A stretch of DNA of 64,000 bases, taken from positions 186,001 through 250,000 of the forward strand of contig CAVSVP010000006.1 in assembly GCA_963731125.1 (NCBI GenBank), read 5' to 3'. Below, piece after piece: positions 9,757-17,825 of this stretch. The stretch is from CAVSVP01 sp963731125 (GTDB lineage: Bacteria; Pseudomonadota; Gammaproteobacteria; Competibacterales; Competibacteraceae). Each line of letters opens with the position of its first letter. Position 1 is the first letter of the stretch. Below the pieces are notes generated by a model. The model was not told the origin of the DNA, made no database searches, and was given only the letters and a program-made list of their open reading frames with translations. Position numbers and translations under genes: made by a program.

Positions 9757-10659
9757 CTATTGACTGCCAAAGCCTTGCAACCGAACATCTCTAGAGCGTC
9801 CATAACTAAATACCTTTTCGGCGAATCTACCATCGTGTCCCGTATCAATAAAAAACCGGTTTCCCCGCTGAATGACCAGCTCGTCTCTGCCATCTCCATT
9901 GATGTCGGTCGGGAAAACGAAGTCTCCGGGAGCGCCAAAGGAAATAATATCTTCCGCGAATCTTCCTCGGTTATCGGTGTCGATTAAAAAGCGGTTGCCG
10001 CGCCGGATCACCAGCTCATCTGCACCATCACCATCCATATCGGCAGTAAACACCAAATCACTTGGGACGCCATAGGTGAAACTATCCTCACCAAATCCTC
10101 CCTTTCCATCCAAGTCAATGAAAAACCGATTTCCCCGTCGAATCACCATGTCGTCTTTCCCATCGCCATTCATGTCCGGAGAACCTGGTAATACGGTGGT
10201 ATTACAATTCCCGGTTAGGCAATCAAGGGTGAGAGAGTAATTTAATAGCTCATTATTACCCAACTCTGAAATTCGCAAGGAATAGGGTCCCGTCTTGGTT
10301 AAGGGAATATCCCTATCAATTAAGACGGAACAGCCCCCAGTCACTGAACCGCCATCCGGATCAAACAATTGAAAACAAGGGCGACCTGTGACCTTATCAT
10401 TTAAAACTTTCAGCGTAATCCTATCCTCGGCATTCCCAAAGAAACGAAAGATATCGTCTTCTCCAACCGGGTTTATCTGACAGCTTACCGTCTGCCCATA
10501 TTTTAAAAATGGTTGATTGGTTAGCGATGGCGCGCAGCTTCCCTCCTCTACGGCCTCACTCACGAAAGGCAGCAGTACGCCGGTAAGGTACACTATTACC
10601 CATGCTAACCCACTAACGAACGGTATTGTTGTCTTATGACTGAGATCTAAAATTGACAT
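9757..10659 (-). CDS. secreted DxNGDGxD repeat protein (VCBS/FG-GAP-like)
   Basis: A 300-residue exported protein. The N-terminus has a hydrophobic segment (about residues 12-35, GLAWVIVYLTGVLLPFV). A middle beta-rich domain (about 40-145) resembles bacterial prepeptidase C-terminal-like modules and contains several cysteines that could form disulphides. The C-terminal half has three strong copies of a 37-residue unit with a calcium-loop motif (DMNGDGKDD, DMDGDGADE, DINGDGRDE), each followed by RRGNRF(F/L)ID and a glycine-rich strand. Such units build calcium-binding beta-propeller blades, but three are too few for a full propeller. It is probably extracellular. A perfect CRP-type palindrome lies 119 bases upstream. 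The ligand is unknown. Confidence 0.75.
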   Translation of the reverse strand: MSILDLSHKTTIPFVSGLAWVIVYLTGVLLPFVSEAVEEGSCAPSLTNQPFLKYGQTVSCQINPVGEDDIFRFFGNAEDRITLKVLNDKVTGRPCFQLFDPDGGSVTGGCSVLIDRDIPLTKTGPYSLRISELGNNELLNYSLTLDCLTGNCNTTVLPGSPDMNGDGKDDMVIRRGNRFFIDLDGKGGFGEDSFTYGVPSDLVFTADMDGDGADELVIRRGNRFLIDTDNRGRFAEDIISFGAPGDFVFPTDINGDGRDELVIQRGNRFFIDTGHDGRFAEKVFSYGRSRDVRLQGFGSQ

Positions 10660-11046
10660 ATTTTGTTACCCTCCTTATGTTTTGGTGGCAAGTTTTACAA
10701 CAAACCTACACACAAAACTGAATCAGTTGACCGGCTCTCTGTGCTCACTAAATTAACCTCAATTCGGGAAGTCAGTCTGTGACCTTTGTCACAGAAAGAT
10801 CGGCACAATGTTTCGTCTGACTCGGAGGGAGCAGTAGTCTACGTCGGCTATGGACGATGCTCGCGGGTTGGATTAACCATTGCGGCTAACTGATATTAAG
10901 CGCCAATACCACACCGCTCGCGCTAAACGTCTGGATAGCAGTAGCAAACAACTAGAAAAGCCAGGGTATTTGCAGCCACGCAGGTTCGGAACAGTGTTGA
11001 AGTTCCCAACTCTTATATTGCCAACAAAGTTATAGAGAATCAGCAG
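10660..11046. promoter_or_regulatory. divergent regulatory region between repeat protein and Slp lipoprotein
   Basis: 387 bases without a gene separate the two divergent exported-protein genes. A ribosome site (GGAGGG) lies just upstream of the leftward gene. The CRP-type site at 10778-10793 is the only clear operator. Confidence 0.5.
10778..10793. promoter_or_regulatory. CRP/Vfr-type operator
   Basis: TGTGACCTTTGTCACA matches the TGTGA-N6-TCACA consensus exactly, and the dyad extends to TCTGTGAC / GTCACAGA (10776-10795). This is the consensus for cAMP receptor protein and Vfr in gammaproteobacteria. It could serve either of the divergent genes. Confidence 0.65.
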
Positions 11047-11586
11047 ATGTCTTTTCTTTCCCCAAAGTTCGTACACCTGGTCAACGCCTTACTGATCCTG
11101 CTCATGGTAGGGGGATGCGCTTCACAACCCCGCAGTCCGATCACCAATACCGCATTTAAGGGTCCGACATTGGAAGCCGTACGCGCTAATCGCGAGTCGT
11201 TTATCGGCAGCAAGGTACGCTGGGGCGGCACTATCACTCGGGTGGAAAACCGTCGGGAAGAGACGTGGATAGAAATCGTGGAGCAACCGCTGGATAATTC
11301 TGGACGTTCGTACAGCGCTACAGCCAGTGAGGGACGCTTTATTGCCCGTATTCCCGGTTTTTTAGATCCGGCTATTTATGCACAGGGGCGTCAATTGACC
11401 GTGATTGGCGCTTTGGAAAATAGCGTGCAGCACAATATCGGTGAATATCCTTACGACTTTCCGGTCGTGGCGGTAGAAACCTATCAGCTATGGGAAGAAC
11501 CCCAGGAGCCTGAAGTGATTTATTACTACTCGGATCCATTTTGGGGTTATCCTTATCGTCCCTGGAGTTGGTATCCCTATTGGTAA
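11047..11586 (+). CDS. Slp-family outer membrane lipoprotein
   Basis: A 179-residue lipoprotein. The signal peptide is followed by the lipobox LMVGGC, with the acylated Cys24. The body matches Slp/YeaY starvation lipoproteins: KVRWGGTITRVENRREETWIEIVEQPLD, the central GRFIARIPGFLDP and the strand with GQLTV-like sequence. The tail is rich in Tyr, Trp and Pro, ending SWYPYW. The residues after the lipid anchor are not Asp, favouring outer-membrane sorting. The function of Slp proteins is unclear; they are linked to stationary phase and acid stress. It is convergent with cysH, whose stop lies 10 bases away. Confidence 0.85.
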   Translation: MSFLSPKFVHLVNALLILLMVGGCASQPRSPITNTAFKGPTLEAVRANRESFIGSKVRWGGTITRVENRREETWIEIVEQPLDNSGRSYSATASEGRFIARIPGFLDPAIYAQGRQLTVIGALENSVQHNIGEYPYDFPVVAVETYQLWEEPQEPEVIYYYSDPFWGYPYRPWSWYPYW

Positions 11587-11595
11587 CGGTATGTT

Positions 11596-12333
11596 CTAGA
11601 CATACTCGTGCAAACCACACTCCCGCTTTAAACCAAAAAAGCGCGTCTCTTCCTCGCTCATGCCCTCCATCAACCGCCGGGTGGTGTGAATATCACCGAT
11701 AGAAACATATCCCTGATGCCAGAGGGGATGGTACGGCAAATTGTGCTTACTGAGATAGCGGTAAACATCCCGGTCGGTCCAGTCGACGAGAGGATGCACT
11801 TTAATACGGCCGTTACGTGGCACCAAAACGCCCAGCTCTTTACGGCTCCTGGATTGTTGGCGACGCAGCCCAGCGACCCAAGCCTTTGCCCCTAGTTCTT
11901 CAAGGGCCCGCTGCATGGGTTCGACCTTATTAATACGATTGTACAGCTCAATGCCTTCCAGCCCCTGCTCCCAAAGCTTGCCGTAACATGCCTCCTGGGC
12001 GGCGGGGCTCAGCGCGGGGCGGTAAACCTTAAGATTCAGCGCCAATCGTTCGGTTAATTCTTCGATAAATTGATAAGTTTCCTCAAACAGATAGCCAGTA
12101 TCGATCAAAATGACCGGGATATCCGGCTGCTGTTGGGTTACCATGTGCAGAGATACGGAAGCCTGCGCCCCAAAACTGGAAGACATGACAATTTGTCCAC
12201 AAAAGCGCTCCAGCGACCATGCCACGCGCTGTTCAGCACTCATGGATTCCAGCATGCGATTCATCGCTGCCAAATTCGCATGCAGAACATCGGAATTCGC
12301 ATTTCTTGCTGTTGCTGTGTTTGCTTGTGTCAT
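11596..12333 (-). CDS. cysH: phosphoadenosine phosphosulfate reductase
   Basis: CysH reduces PAPS to sulfite with thioredoxin in assimilatory sulfate reduction. The fold signature SSSFGAQASVSLHM binds the nucleotide, GYLFEETYQF follows, and the catalytic cysteine is in the C-terminal ECGLH (Cys239). The paired cysteines that hold a [4Fe-4S] cluster in APS reductases are absent, so PAPS is the likely substrate. The start chosen is ATG at 12333 (MTQANTATARN, 245 residues); an upstream start at 12429 would add a basic, non-conserved extension. No other cys genes are adjacent. Confidence 0.92.
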   Translation of the reverse strand: MTQANTATARNANSDVLHANLAAMNRMLESMSAEQRVAWSLERFCGQIVMSSSFGAQASVSLHMVTQQQPDIPVILIDTGYLFEETYQFIEELTERLALNLKVYRPALSPAAQEACYGKLWEQGLEGIELYNRINKVEPMQRALEELGAKAWVAGLRRQQSRSRKELGVLVPRNGRIKVHPLVDWTDRDVYRYLSKHNLPYHPLWHQGYVSIGDIHTTRRLMEGMSEEETRFFGLKRECGLHEYV

Positions 12334-12464
12334 CGTCGTGTCTACCCTGCGAAAAGCTTTCGCCAGTATGAAAGACTTTCCCCTCTGGAACGCTGTACTG
12401 ATAAAGTTAGCAGCCCTATCATTGATCAAAAAGGAATTAATTCCTATAAATTTAGCACATTTAG

Positions 12465-12680
12465 TTATATAAGACCAACCCAGAGATTGTCGCGCAGAGA
12501 AGCGGCAAAAAATTCGCGCTCGCAGTATATTGCATAGTAGTAGGCATCGCGGATGACGGGTTGATCTTGCGCAATATCGTCTGAGAGAGTTTCGAGTTTA
12601 ACAGCCAGCACTTCGAAGTCGGCGCTGGTATAAGTTCTAATCCAATCTCAGTAGGGATTTGCTTCCCAAAGGGTTTGGAT
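12465..12680 (-). pseudogene. TenA-family (aminopyrimidine aminohydrolase) C-terminal relic
   Basis: In one minus-strand frame the sequence reads IQTLWEANPY, stop, DWIRTYTSADFEVLAVKLET, then IRDAYYYAIYCEREFFAASL, and ends at TAA. This resembles the C-terminus of TenA/thiaminase II proteins (the PY-x-WIxTYxSxEFE pattern and the final helix with a YxxxxxxExxFF core). The TGA after the first ten residues and the absence of the N-terminal 130 or so residues mark it as a relic. It lies beside a ThiY-like gene, the usual partner of TenA in thiamin precursor salvage, which supports the call. It was identified from memory, not by search. Confidence 0.5.
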
Positions 12681-12791
12681 GCGGCATTTTGCGTTATCCT
12701 CGTCTAATCTTAACGTTACGACGTTAACGGTTAAGGCATGGATTTATTGCTTTGCTAACATCCCGTACCAGCCAATCCTTAATTTTCCGAG

Positions 12792-13736
12792 ATGAATAAG
12801 TTTGTATCAGTCGTTTTTCTCGCCTTTATCATAGTCGGACGGGGTGCTATAGCCGACGAAAAGCGATTTACCGTCATCTTGGATAGGATGCTTAACCTCA
12901 ACCATTTACCTTTGGTTGTGGCCGCAGAAAAAGGTTTTTTTGCCGCTCAGGAACTTGAAGTAAAGCTCATTACCCCAACCGTTCCCGATGAACCACTGAA
13001 ATTAGTTGCTGACGACAAGGCAAACATTGCAATATCTTGTCAGCCGCAGCTACACATGCAGGTCAATCAGGGGCTGCCGCTCAAGCGGATCGGCACCTTG
13101 ATTGCCACTCCATTGAACTCTTTGGTAGTGCTAAAGGACGGTCCCATCCAAACCATCACCGAACTCAAGGGGCGCAAAATCGGTTATTCGGATCATGGCT
13201 GCGGAGCCAACCTTCTTAAGGTAGTACTGCAAAAACACGGGCTAACTCTCGAAGACGTCACTTTAGTGAACGTCAACTTTTCCTTATCTTCCGGCTTGCT
13301 TTCTGGTCAGGTGGATGCAGTCATTGGCGCTCACCGCAATTTTGAACTTTATCGGTTAGAATTAGCCGGTAAGCCCGGCCGAGCTTTTTATGTGGAGGAA
13401 AAAGGCATTCCTCTCTACGACGAGCTCGTTTTCGTTGCTAACCGCAACAGTCTCGACGACTCCCATTTACGCCGTTTTATACGGGCCGTAGAGCAAGCCA
13501 TTCATTATCTTATTAATTATCCCGAGCAGTCTTGGAAGCTCTTTGTAAAACGCTATCCTGAACTTAATAACGAATTACACCGCCGCGCTTGGGACGATAC
13601 CCTGGTACGTTTTGCGCTGCGTCCGGCGGCGCTGGATCATGGTCGCTACAAGCATTTCGCCCAATTCTTAATGAAACAAGGCATCGTTCATACCGCTCTT
13701 CCGGTCTCCAACTATGCCGTAGAATTGGCAGATTGA
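12792..13736 (+). CDS. thiY: ThiY/THI5-like periplasmic substrate-binding protein
   Basis: A 314-residue exported binding protein of the NMT1/THI5 (SsuA-like) family. The signal peptide ends near residue 21 (GRGAIADEKR). Typical features are LDRMLNLNHLPLVVAAEKGFF at the mature N-terminus (the family's xPNxNHxxxxxAxxxGFF pattern), ADDKANIAISCQPQL, and GRKIGYSDHGCGANLL. ThiY binds formylaminopyrimidine for uptake and conversion to the thiamin pyrimidine. The ABC permease and ATPase (thiX, thiZ) are not adjacent and tenA next to it is a relic, so the uptake system is incomplete here. An alkylsulfonate- or nitrate-type ligand is the main alternative. No TPP riboswitch is seen upstream. Confidence 0.7.
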   Translation: MNKFVSVVFLAFIIVGRGAIADEKRFTVILDRMLNLNHLPLVVAAEKGFFAAQELEVKLITPTVPDEPLKLVADDKANIAISCQPQLHMQVNQGLPLKRIGTLIATPLNSLVVLKDGPIQTITELKGRKIGYSDHGCGANLLKVVLQKHGLTLEDVTLVNVNFSLSSGLLSGQVDAVIGAHRNFELYRLELAGKPGRAFYVEEKGIPLYDELVFVANRNSLDDSHLRRFIRAVEQAIHYLINYPEQSWKLFVKRYPELNNELHRRAWDDTLVRFALRPAALDHGRYKHFAQFLMKQGIVHTALPVSNYAVELAD

Positions 13737-13945
13737 AACTTACCCACGCATTACCTTGCTCACTGACACGTCTCATTGCTATTGCCTCCTGTGCTACAAT
13801 TCCCATCCGAATGCCGTCAGCCTACGACAGCCGGCAGAATGGGTCTCGCCTATCTTGCTTAGCACCGAATGATATTCCTCTGCTGATATTTATCTGATGG
13901 TCATCAAGCATCCAGCACTGCAGAATTTCCAAGGAATCTCTCCTT

Positions 13946-14605
13946 ATGAACGACATTGATTTAGAACAAGCACGCTTTAATATGATTGAACAGCAGATTC
14001 GCCCTTGGGAAGTTTTGGATCAACGGGTGCTGGATATCATCGCGAAAACCCCTCGGGAGAATTTTGTCCCGTCCTCTTATCGCAATTTGGCTTTCACCGA
14101 TGTAGAGATTCCCTTGGGCCACGGTCAAGTCATGATGTCTCCTAAAATGGAAGGCCGCCTGCTCCAAGTTCTGTCCCTGCAACCTTCTGATAGTGTGCTG
14201 GAGGTGGGAACGGGTAGCGGCTATTTAACGGCATGCTTGACCCGGCTCAGCGACAGGGTGCTTAGCGTAGATATTTTTCCGGAATTTACCGAATCTGCGC
14301 AACGCAAATGTAAAATTCATAGAATTAAAAACGTCGTTTTACGCAGTGGTGATGCTGCTCAGGGATGGGGTAACAGCCGCTACGATGCCATTGCCATTAC
14401 CGGTTCTTTGCCAGTCTTAACTGAGAATTGGCGCCAGCAACTGAACGTCGGTGGGCGTCTGTTTGTTGTTGCGGGAGAACCTCCTATCATGGAGGCTTTA
14501 TTAATCACCCGAGTTGGCGAACAGGAATGGACTCAGCAAAGCCTTTTCGATACCGAACTGCCTCTCTTAATTAATGCAAAAAACCCCCAAGTATTTGAAT
14601 TTTAA
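13946..14605 (+). CDS. pcm: protein-L-isoaspartate O-methyltransferase
   Basis: Pcm repairs isoaspartyl damage in proteins using SAM. The 219-residue protein has the N-terminal MIEQQIRPWEVLDQRVLDII signature of the gammaproteobacterial subgroup, the substrate-loop region RENFVPSSYRNLAFTD, and SAM motif I VLEVGTGSGYLTACL followed by VLSVDIF. ATG start with a possible AAGGAATC site upstream. It lies alone between thiY and dsbB. The short C-terminus is typical of this TolC-neighbour type, although tolC is not here. Confidence 0.9.
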   Translation: MNDIDLEQARFNMIEQQIRPWEVLDQRVLDIIAKTPRENFVPSSYRNLAFTDVEIPLGHGQVMMSPKMEGRLLQVLSLQPSDSVLEVGTGSGYLTACLTRLSDRVLSVDIFPEFTESAQRKCKIHRIKNVVLRSGDAAQGWGNSRYDAIAITGSLPVLTENWRQQLNVGGRLFVVAGEPPIMEALLITRVGEQEWTQQSLFDTELPLLINAKNPQVFEF

Positions 14606-14817
14606 ATGGCTTTTATAGGCAACGATCATTCTTTTGCCGGTATGTTTTTAAGTTGTGCCAGGTCCTGTTGACATTTCGAGGCGAACCCCATTTAAATCAG
14701 TGAGTTAATATTTAAACAAGTTTTCAGAAAATCAATAACTTGGAGCAAATGTCAATAGAACCTAGCTGGACTTTGGTCATTTTTTGTGAATCATTTTCTT
14801 ACCATGCGGAGCCGGGT

Positions 14818-15366
14818 TTAAGATCTGACAGCTGGCGGGGAACTCAAAAAAGGTTGGGCACGCATCCAGTTCCGCGTCACCCCTACAGCTCCCAGAATGA
14901 GAAAACAGGCTAATGTCCAGGAGGGGATACTAAGACCCAGAAATGTCCACACTACCTCAGTGCAATCTCCGGTGCCCCGCAGAATCATAGTCAAAGCCTC
15001 AAAAGGAGAAAACACTTCCATCATATAATCATAACTCATTCCACAGGCGAGCGCTGTATCTTCCGGGATAAAGTACTGCAGCCAAATATGGCGCATGGAA
15101 AGTACCGCACCGATGCCGGTAGTCAATGCAAGCAACACACCGTAGACTTTAGCTCCCCAGCGTTGAGGATTATGCAACGCTGCTAGTAAAAAAATACAGG
15201 CTGTAAAGAAAATTGCAATGCGCTGCAAAATACACATAGGACACGGCTCTAAACCCTGAACGTATTGCAGAAAATAGCCAAAACCCAGCATGGCAACGCA
15301 GACAGCAAGACCGAGAAAGTTAGTCGTGCGCCGCGAGGGCAGCCAGGATAAGGACGTATCGGGCAT
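14818..15366 (-). CDS. dsbB: disulfide bond formation protein B
   Basis: DsbB reoxidises periplasmic DsbA and passes electrons to quinone. Four membrane helices are apparent (about residues 15-33, 42-60, 68-88 and 143-163). The first periplasmic loop carries CPMC and the second carries a Cys pair (in ALACGMSYDY and GTGDCTEV). The start chosen is ATG at 15366 (MPDTSLSW, 182 residues) with a GAGGTG site 9 bases upstream; a TTG at 15399 would give 193. It is convergent with pcm. A [DsbA]-type partner is not in the window. Confidence 0.92.
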   Translation of the reverse strand: MPDTSLSWLPSRRTTNFLGLAVCVAMLGFGYFLQYVQGLEPCPMCILQRIAIFFTACIFLLAALHNPQRWGAKVYGVLLALTTGIGAVLSMRHIWLQYFIPEDTALACGMSYDYMMEVFSPFEALTMILRGTGDCTEVVWTFLGLSIPSWTLACFLILGAVGVTRNWMRAQPFLSSPPAVRS

Positions 15367-15487
15367 AGCAACAGACACCTCGGTTCTGAAGAGAACCAAT
15401 CATTTACAAGGAAAACCATATGGTAGCTTTTTATTCTAACAAAAACCAAGAAAACCCGAAGATGCTAAAATCATAACAGCAGTCACC

Positions 15488-15514
15488 ATAAAAAAGGCGG
15501 CCTGCGGCCGCCTT
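15488..15514 (-). terminator. rho-independent terminator of the DegP/MucD gene
   Basis: A perfect 9-base-pair stem, AAGGCGGCC / GGCCGCCTT with a 3-base loop, is followed on the minus strand by a run of T. It lies 30 bases after the protease stop codon. Confidence 0.85.
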
Positions 15515-15543
15515 GCTCCACGAACATGGGCGTTAATTTACTC

Positions 15544-16995
15544 TTAACTAATTCCCTTTCCAGGGATCAGAATCGGCAGAAACAGCTGATTCTGATCGCG
15601 CTGAACCAGCACCGCGACGGGTTTGCCGGAGGATACCTGTTGTACCAGCTTGCTAAGTTGGGCCACCGACTTTACATCCCGATGATCAAAAGAAAGGATA
15701 ACATCGGCAGGTCGAATTCCGGCTTCAGCCGCCAAACTGTCGGGCTCTAGGCCTTCGACCAGCACGCCGCGATCCTCAAGGTCAAGCGCTTTACGCTGCT
15801 GCGCACTGATATCGGCTACCGTGAGGCCCAAGTAGCGCTTCCCTCGGTCACCGTGAGCGTCGTTCTTAGCCAATTGCTCAGGCTGATTCTCTAGTGTAGC
15901 CACTGTGATTGTTAAGGTACGTGTCCTGCCATCCCGCTGTACCGTCACCGGCACCTGGGTACCAGGGGTCGTCGCGCCTACCAACGGCGGCAGTTCACTG
16001 GCACGCTCGATAGTCTTGCCATTAAAGCGGATAATGACATCACCGCTTTTTACCCCAGCCTTGCTTGCGGGACTATTGGCGGTCACGCCTGATACCAGCG
16101 CGCCTTGTGGCCTTTCCAGTCCAAAGGATTCTGCCAGTGTCTGATTCATATCTTGAATCGCCACGCCGAGCCAGCCACGATTGACATAACCTTGGGTTTT
16201 TAGCTGTTCGGCGACTTCCGTGGCCACATTAATGGGAATAGCGAAAGACAGCCCCATATAACCACCGCTACGGCTGAAAATCTGAGAATTAATGCCAACT
16301 ACGTTGCCGTTTGTGTCAAACAACGGGCCACCGGAATTACCCGGATTGACGGCGACATCGGTTTGAATAAAAGGGACATAAGTTCCATCCGGCAAGCTGC
16401 GGGATAAGGCACTGACGATACCCTGCGTGGCAGTACGCTCAAACCCAAATGGTGAACCGATGGCCAGTACCCAGTCACCCACTTCCAACTGGTTAGCATC
16501 GCCGACTTTAACTGCGGGTAACTTGCGTGCATCAATCTTTAGCAGAGCAACGTCGGTGTAATCGTCTACACCGACCACCTTGGCAGGATATTCCCGACGA
16601 TCGTTTAACTTGACGAATACTTCTTTGGCATCGGCAACTACGTGTGCATTGGTCAAAATGTAACCATCCTGCGTAAGAATAAAACCTGAGCCCTGGGAGG
16701 CGGCGCGAAAATCATGCGGTACCCCATGTCCCGGCAATTCTTCGAAAAAACGCCGAAAAGGTTCAGGAATATCCGGCGGCAGTGCAAACCTTCCAGCAGC
16801 TTGGATCATACCCTTGCTACGGATATTAACGACGGCCGGTCCGTACTGCTTTACCAACGCACGAAAATTAGGCAACTCTTGAGCTAGTCCTTGGACGCTA
16901 AGTGCTGCAAATAACACCAGCACCAGACTCACTCGCCAGAGCCAAGCTGCTGGGTTGTAGCCTAAATTTTTGCTGAGTGTCAAGCTTCTCGACAT
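15544..16995 (-). CDS. periplasmic Do/DegQ/MucD serine protease with two PDZ domains
   Basis: A 483-residue periplasmic quality-control protease. The signal peptide ends near AQELPNFRALV. The catalytic triad is in LTNAHVV, DVALLKI and PGNSGGP, and two PDZ domains cover about residues 275-370 and 385-475. Length, PDZ number and the LPNFRALVKQYGPAVVNI start resemble MucD/DegP (Do family) proteins. It is transcribed divergently from an OmpR-type two-component system, with a short dyad-containing intergenic region that could couple its expression to envelope stress. It is distinct from the single-PDZ enzyme at the left end of the window. Confidence 0.92.
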   Translation of the reverse strand: MSRSLTLSKNLGYNPAAWLWRVSLVLVLFAALSVQGLAQELPNFRALVKQYGPAVVNIRSKGMIQAAGRFALPPDIPEPFRRFFEELPGHGVPHDFRAASQGSGFILTQDGYILTNAHVVADAKEVFVKLNDRREYPAKVVGVDDYTDVALLKIDARKLPAVKVGDANQLEVGDWVLAIGSPFGFERTATQGIVSALSRSLPDGTYVPFIQTDVAVNPGNSGGPLFDTNGNVVGINSQIFSRSGGYMGLSFAIPINVATEVAEQLKTQGYVNRGWLGVAIQDMNQTLAESFGLERPQGALVSGVTANSPASKAGVKSGDVIIRFNGKTIERASELPPLVGATTPGTQVPVTVQRDGRTRTLTITVATLENQPEQLAKNDAHGDRGKRYLGLTVADISAQQRKALDLEDRGVLVEGLEPDSLAAEAGIRPADVILSFDHRDVKSVAQLSKLVQQVSSGKPVAVLVQRDQNQLFLPILIPGKGIS

Positions 16996-17076
16996 TGACT
17001 ATTTCCTCCTCTATAAAGGGAATCATACTGATCACTTCAAGCATCTGCTTGGCGCTCAAGATAGTGGATCCATTCT

Positions 17077-17112
17077 TAACGGTAGCTTACCGTTACCTTA
17101 CAAAACGGTAAT
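17077..17112. promoter_or_regulatory. candidate operator between protease and two-component genes
   Basis: TAACGGTA-GCT-TACCGTTA is a perfect 8-base dyad at 17077-17095, and a further ACGGTAAT copy follows at 17105-17112. The repeated TTACCG/CGGTAA units are spaced like OmpR-family response-regulator sites. Regulation by the adjacent regulator is an inference. Confidence 0.45.
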
Positions 17113-17147
17113 GTTGCACAACGCCACCTGGTGTATTGACTAAGCTT

Positions 17148-17825
17148 ATGAAGCTCCTGGTGATTGAAGACGATCTTGAAGCGGCCGCCTATTTGGTAAA
17201 AGGTCTTACTGAAAGCGGTCACGTCGTAGACCATGCTGCCAACGGTGAAGATGGTTTGCACATGGCCTTGGAAAGCCATTACGATGCCTTAGTGGTGGAT
17301 CGCATGCTACCTAAACGGGAAGGCCTGTCTGTCATCCTTGCACTGCGCACCGCCGGCGTGAATACTCCTGTATTGATTCTCAGCGCGTTAGGTGAAGTCG
17401 ATGATCGCGTCGAAGGATTAACCAAGGGGGGTGATGATTATCTCGTCAAGCCTTATGCCTTCAACGAACTGTTGGCGCGTCTAAATGCTCTGGTTCGCCG
17501 GACTCGGCCCGAACGCCAACAGACGTTTCTTAGGATAGGCGATTTGGAATTGGATTGCCTTAAACGCAGAGTTACCCGTGCTGGCCAAGCAATCCAGTTG
17601 CAACCACGGGAGTTTCGCTTACTAGAGTACCTGATGCGCCATGCAGGCCAAGTGGTAACTCGCACCATGCTACTGGAAGGCGTCTGGGATTATCACTTCG
17701 ATCCACAGACAAATGTGATTGACGTGCAAATTAGCCGTTTACGCAGCAAAATCGACAAAGGTTTTGCAACGCCTCTACTCCATACCGTAAGAGGTGCTGG
17801 TTATTCTCTTCATGAGCCGGATTAG
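17148..17825 (+). CDS. OmpR/PhoB-type response regulator
   Basis: A 225-residue two-domain regulator. The receiver has the acidic pair in VIEDD, the phosphorylation site Asp51 in VVDRM, and the switch Lys in YLVKPYAF. The winged-helix DNA-binding domain follows (about residues 125-222, with the LQPREFRLLEYLMRH and ISRLRSKIDKGF signatures). The start chosen is ATG at 17148; a TTG at 17136 is possible. The stop overlaps the start of the sensor kinase gene, so the two are translationally coupled. The signal is unknown. Confidence 0.92.
   Translation: MKLLVIEDDLEAAAYLVKGLTESGHVVDHAANGEDGLHMALESHYDALVVDRMLPKREGLSVILALRTAGVNTPVLILSALGEVDDRVEGLTKGGDDYLVKPYAFNELLARLNALVRRTRPERQQTFLRIGDLELDCLKRRVTRAGQAIQLQPREFRLLEYLMRHAGQVVTRTMLLEGVWDYHFDPQTNVIDVQISRLRSKIDKGFATPLLHTVRGAGYSLHEPD

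Noticed and set aside
12700..12791. TPP riboswitch before the ThiY-like gene
   Set aside because: No thi-box elements were recognisable; the leader is short and lacks the conserved CTGAGA and ACCTGA motifs.
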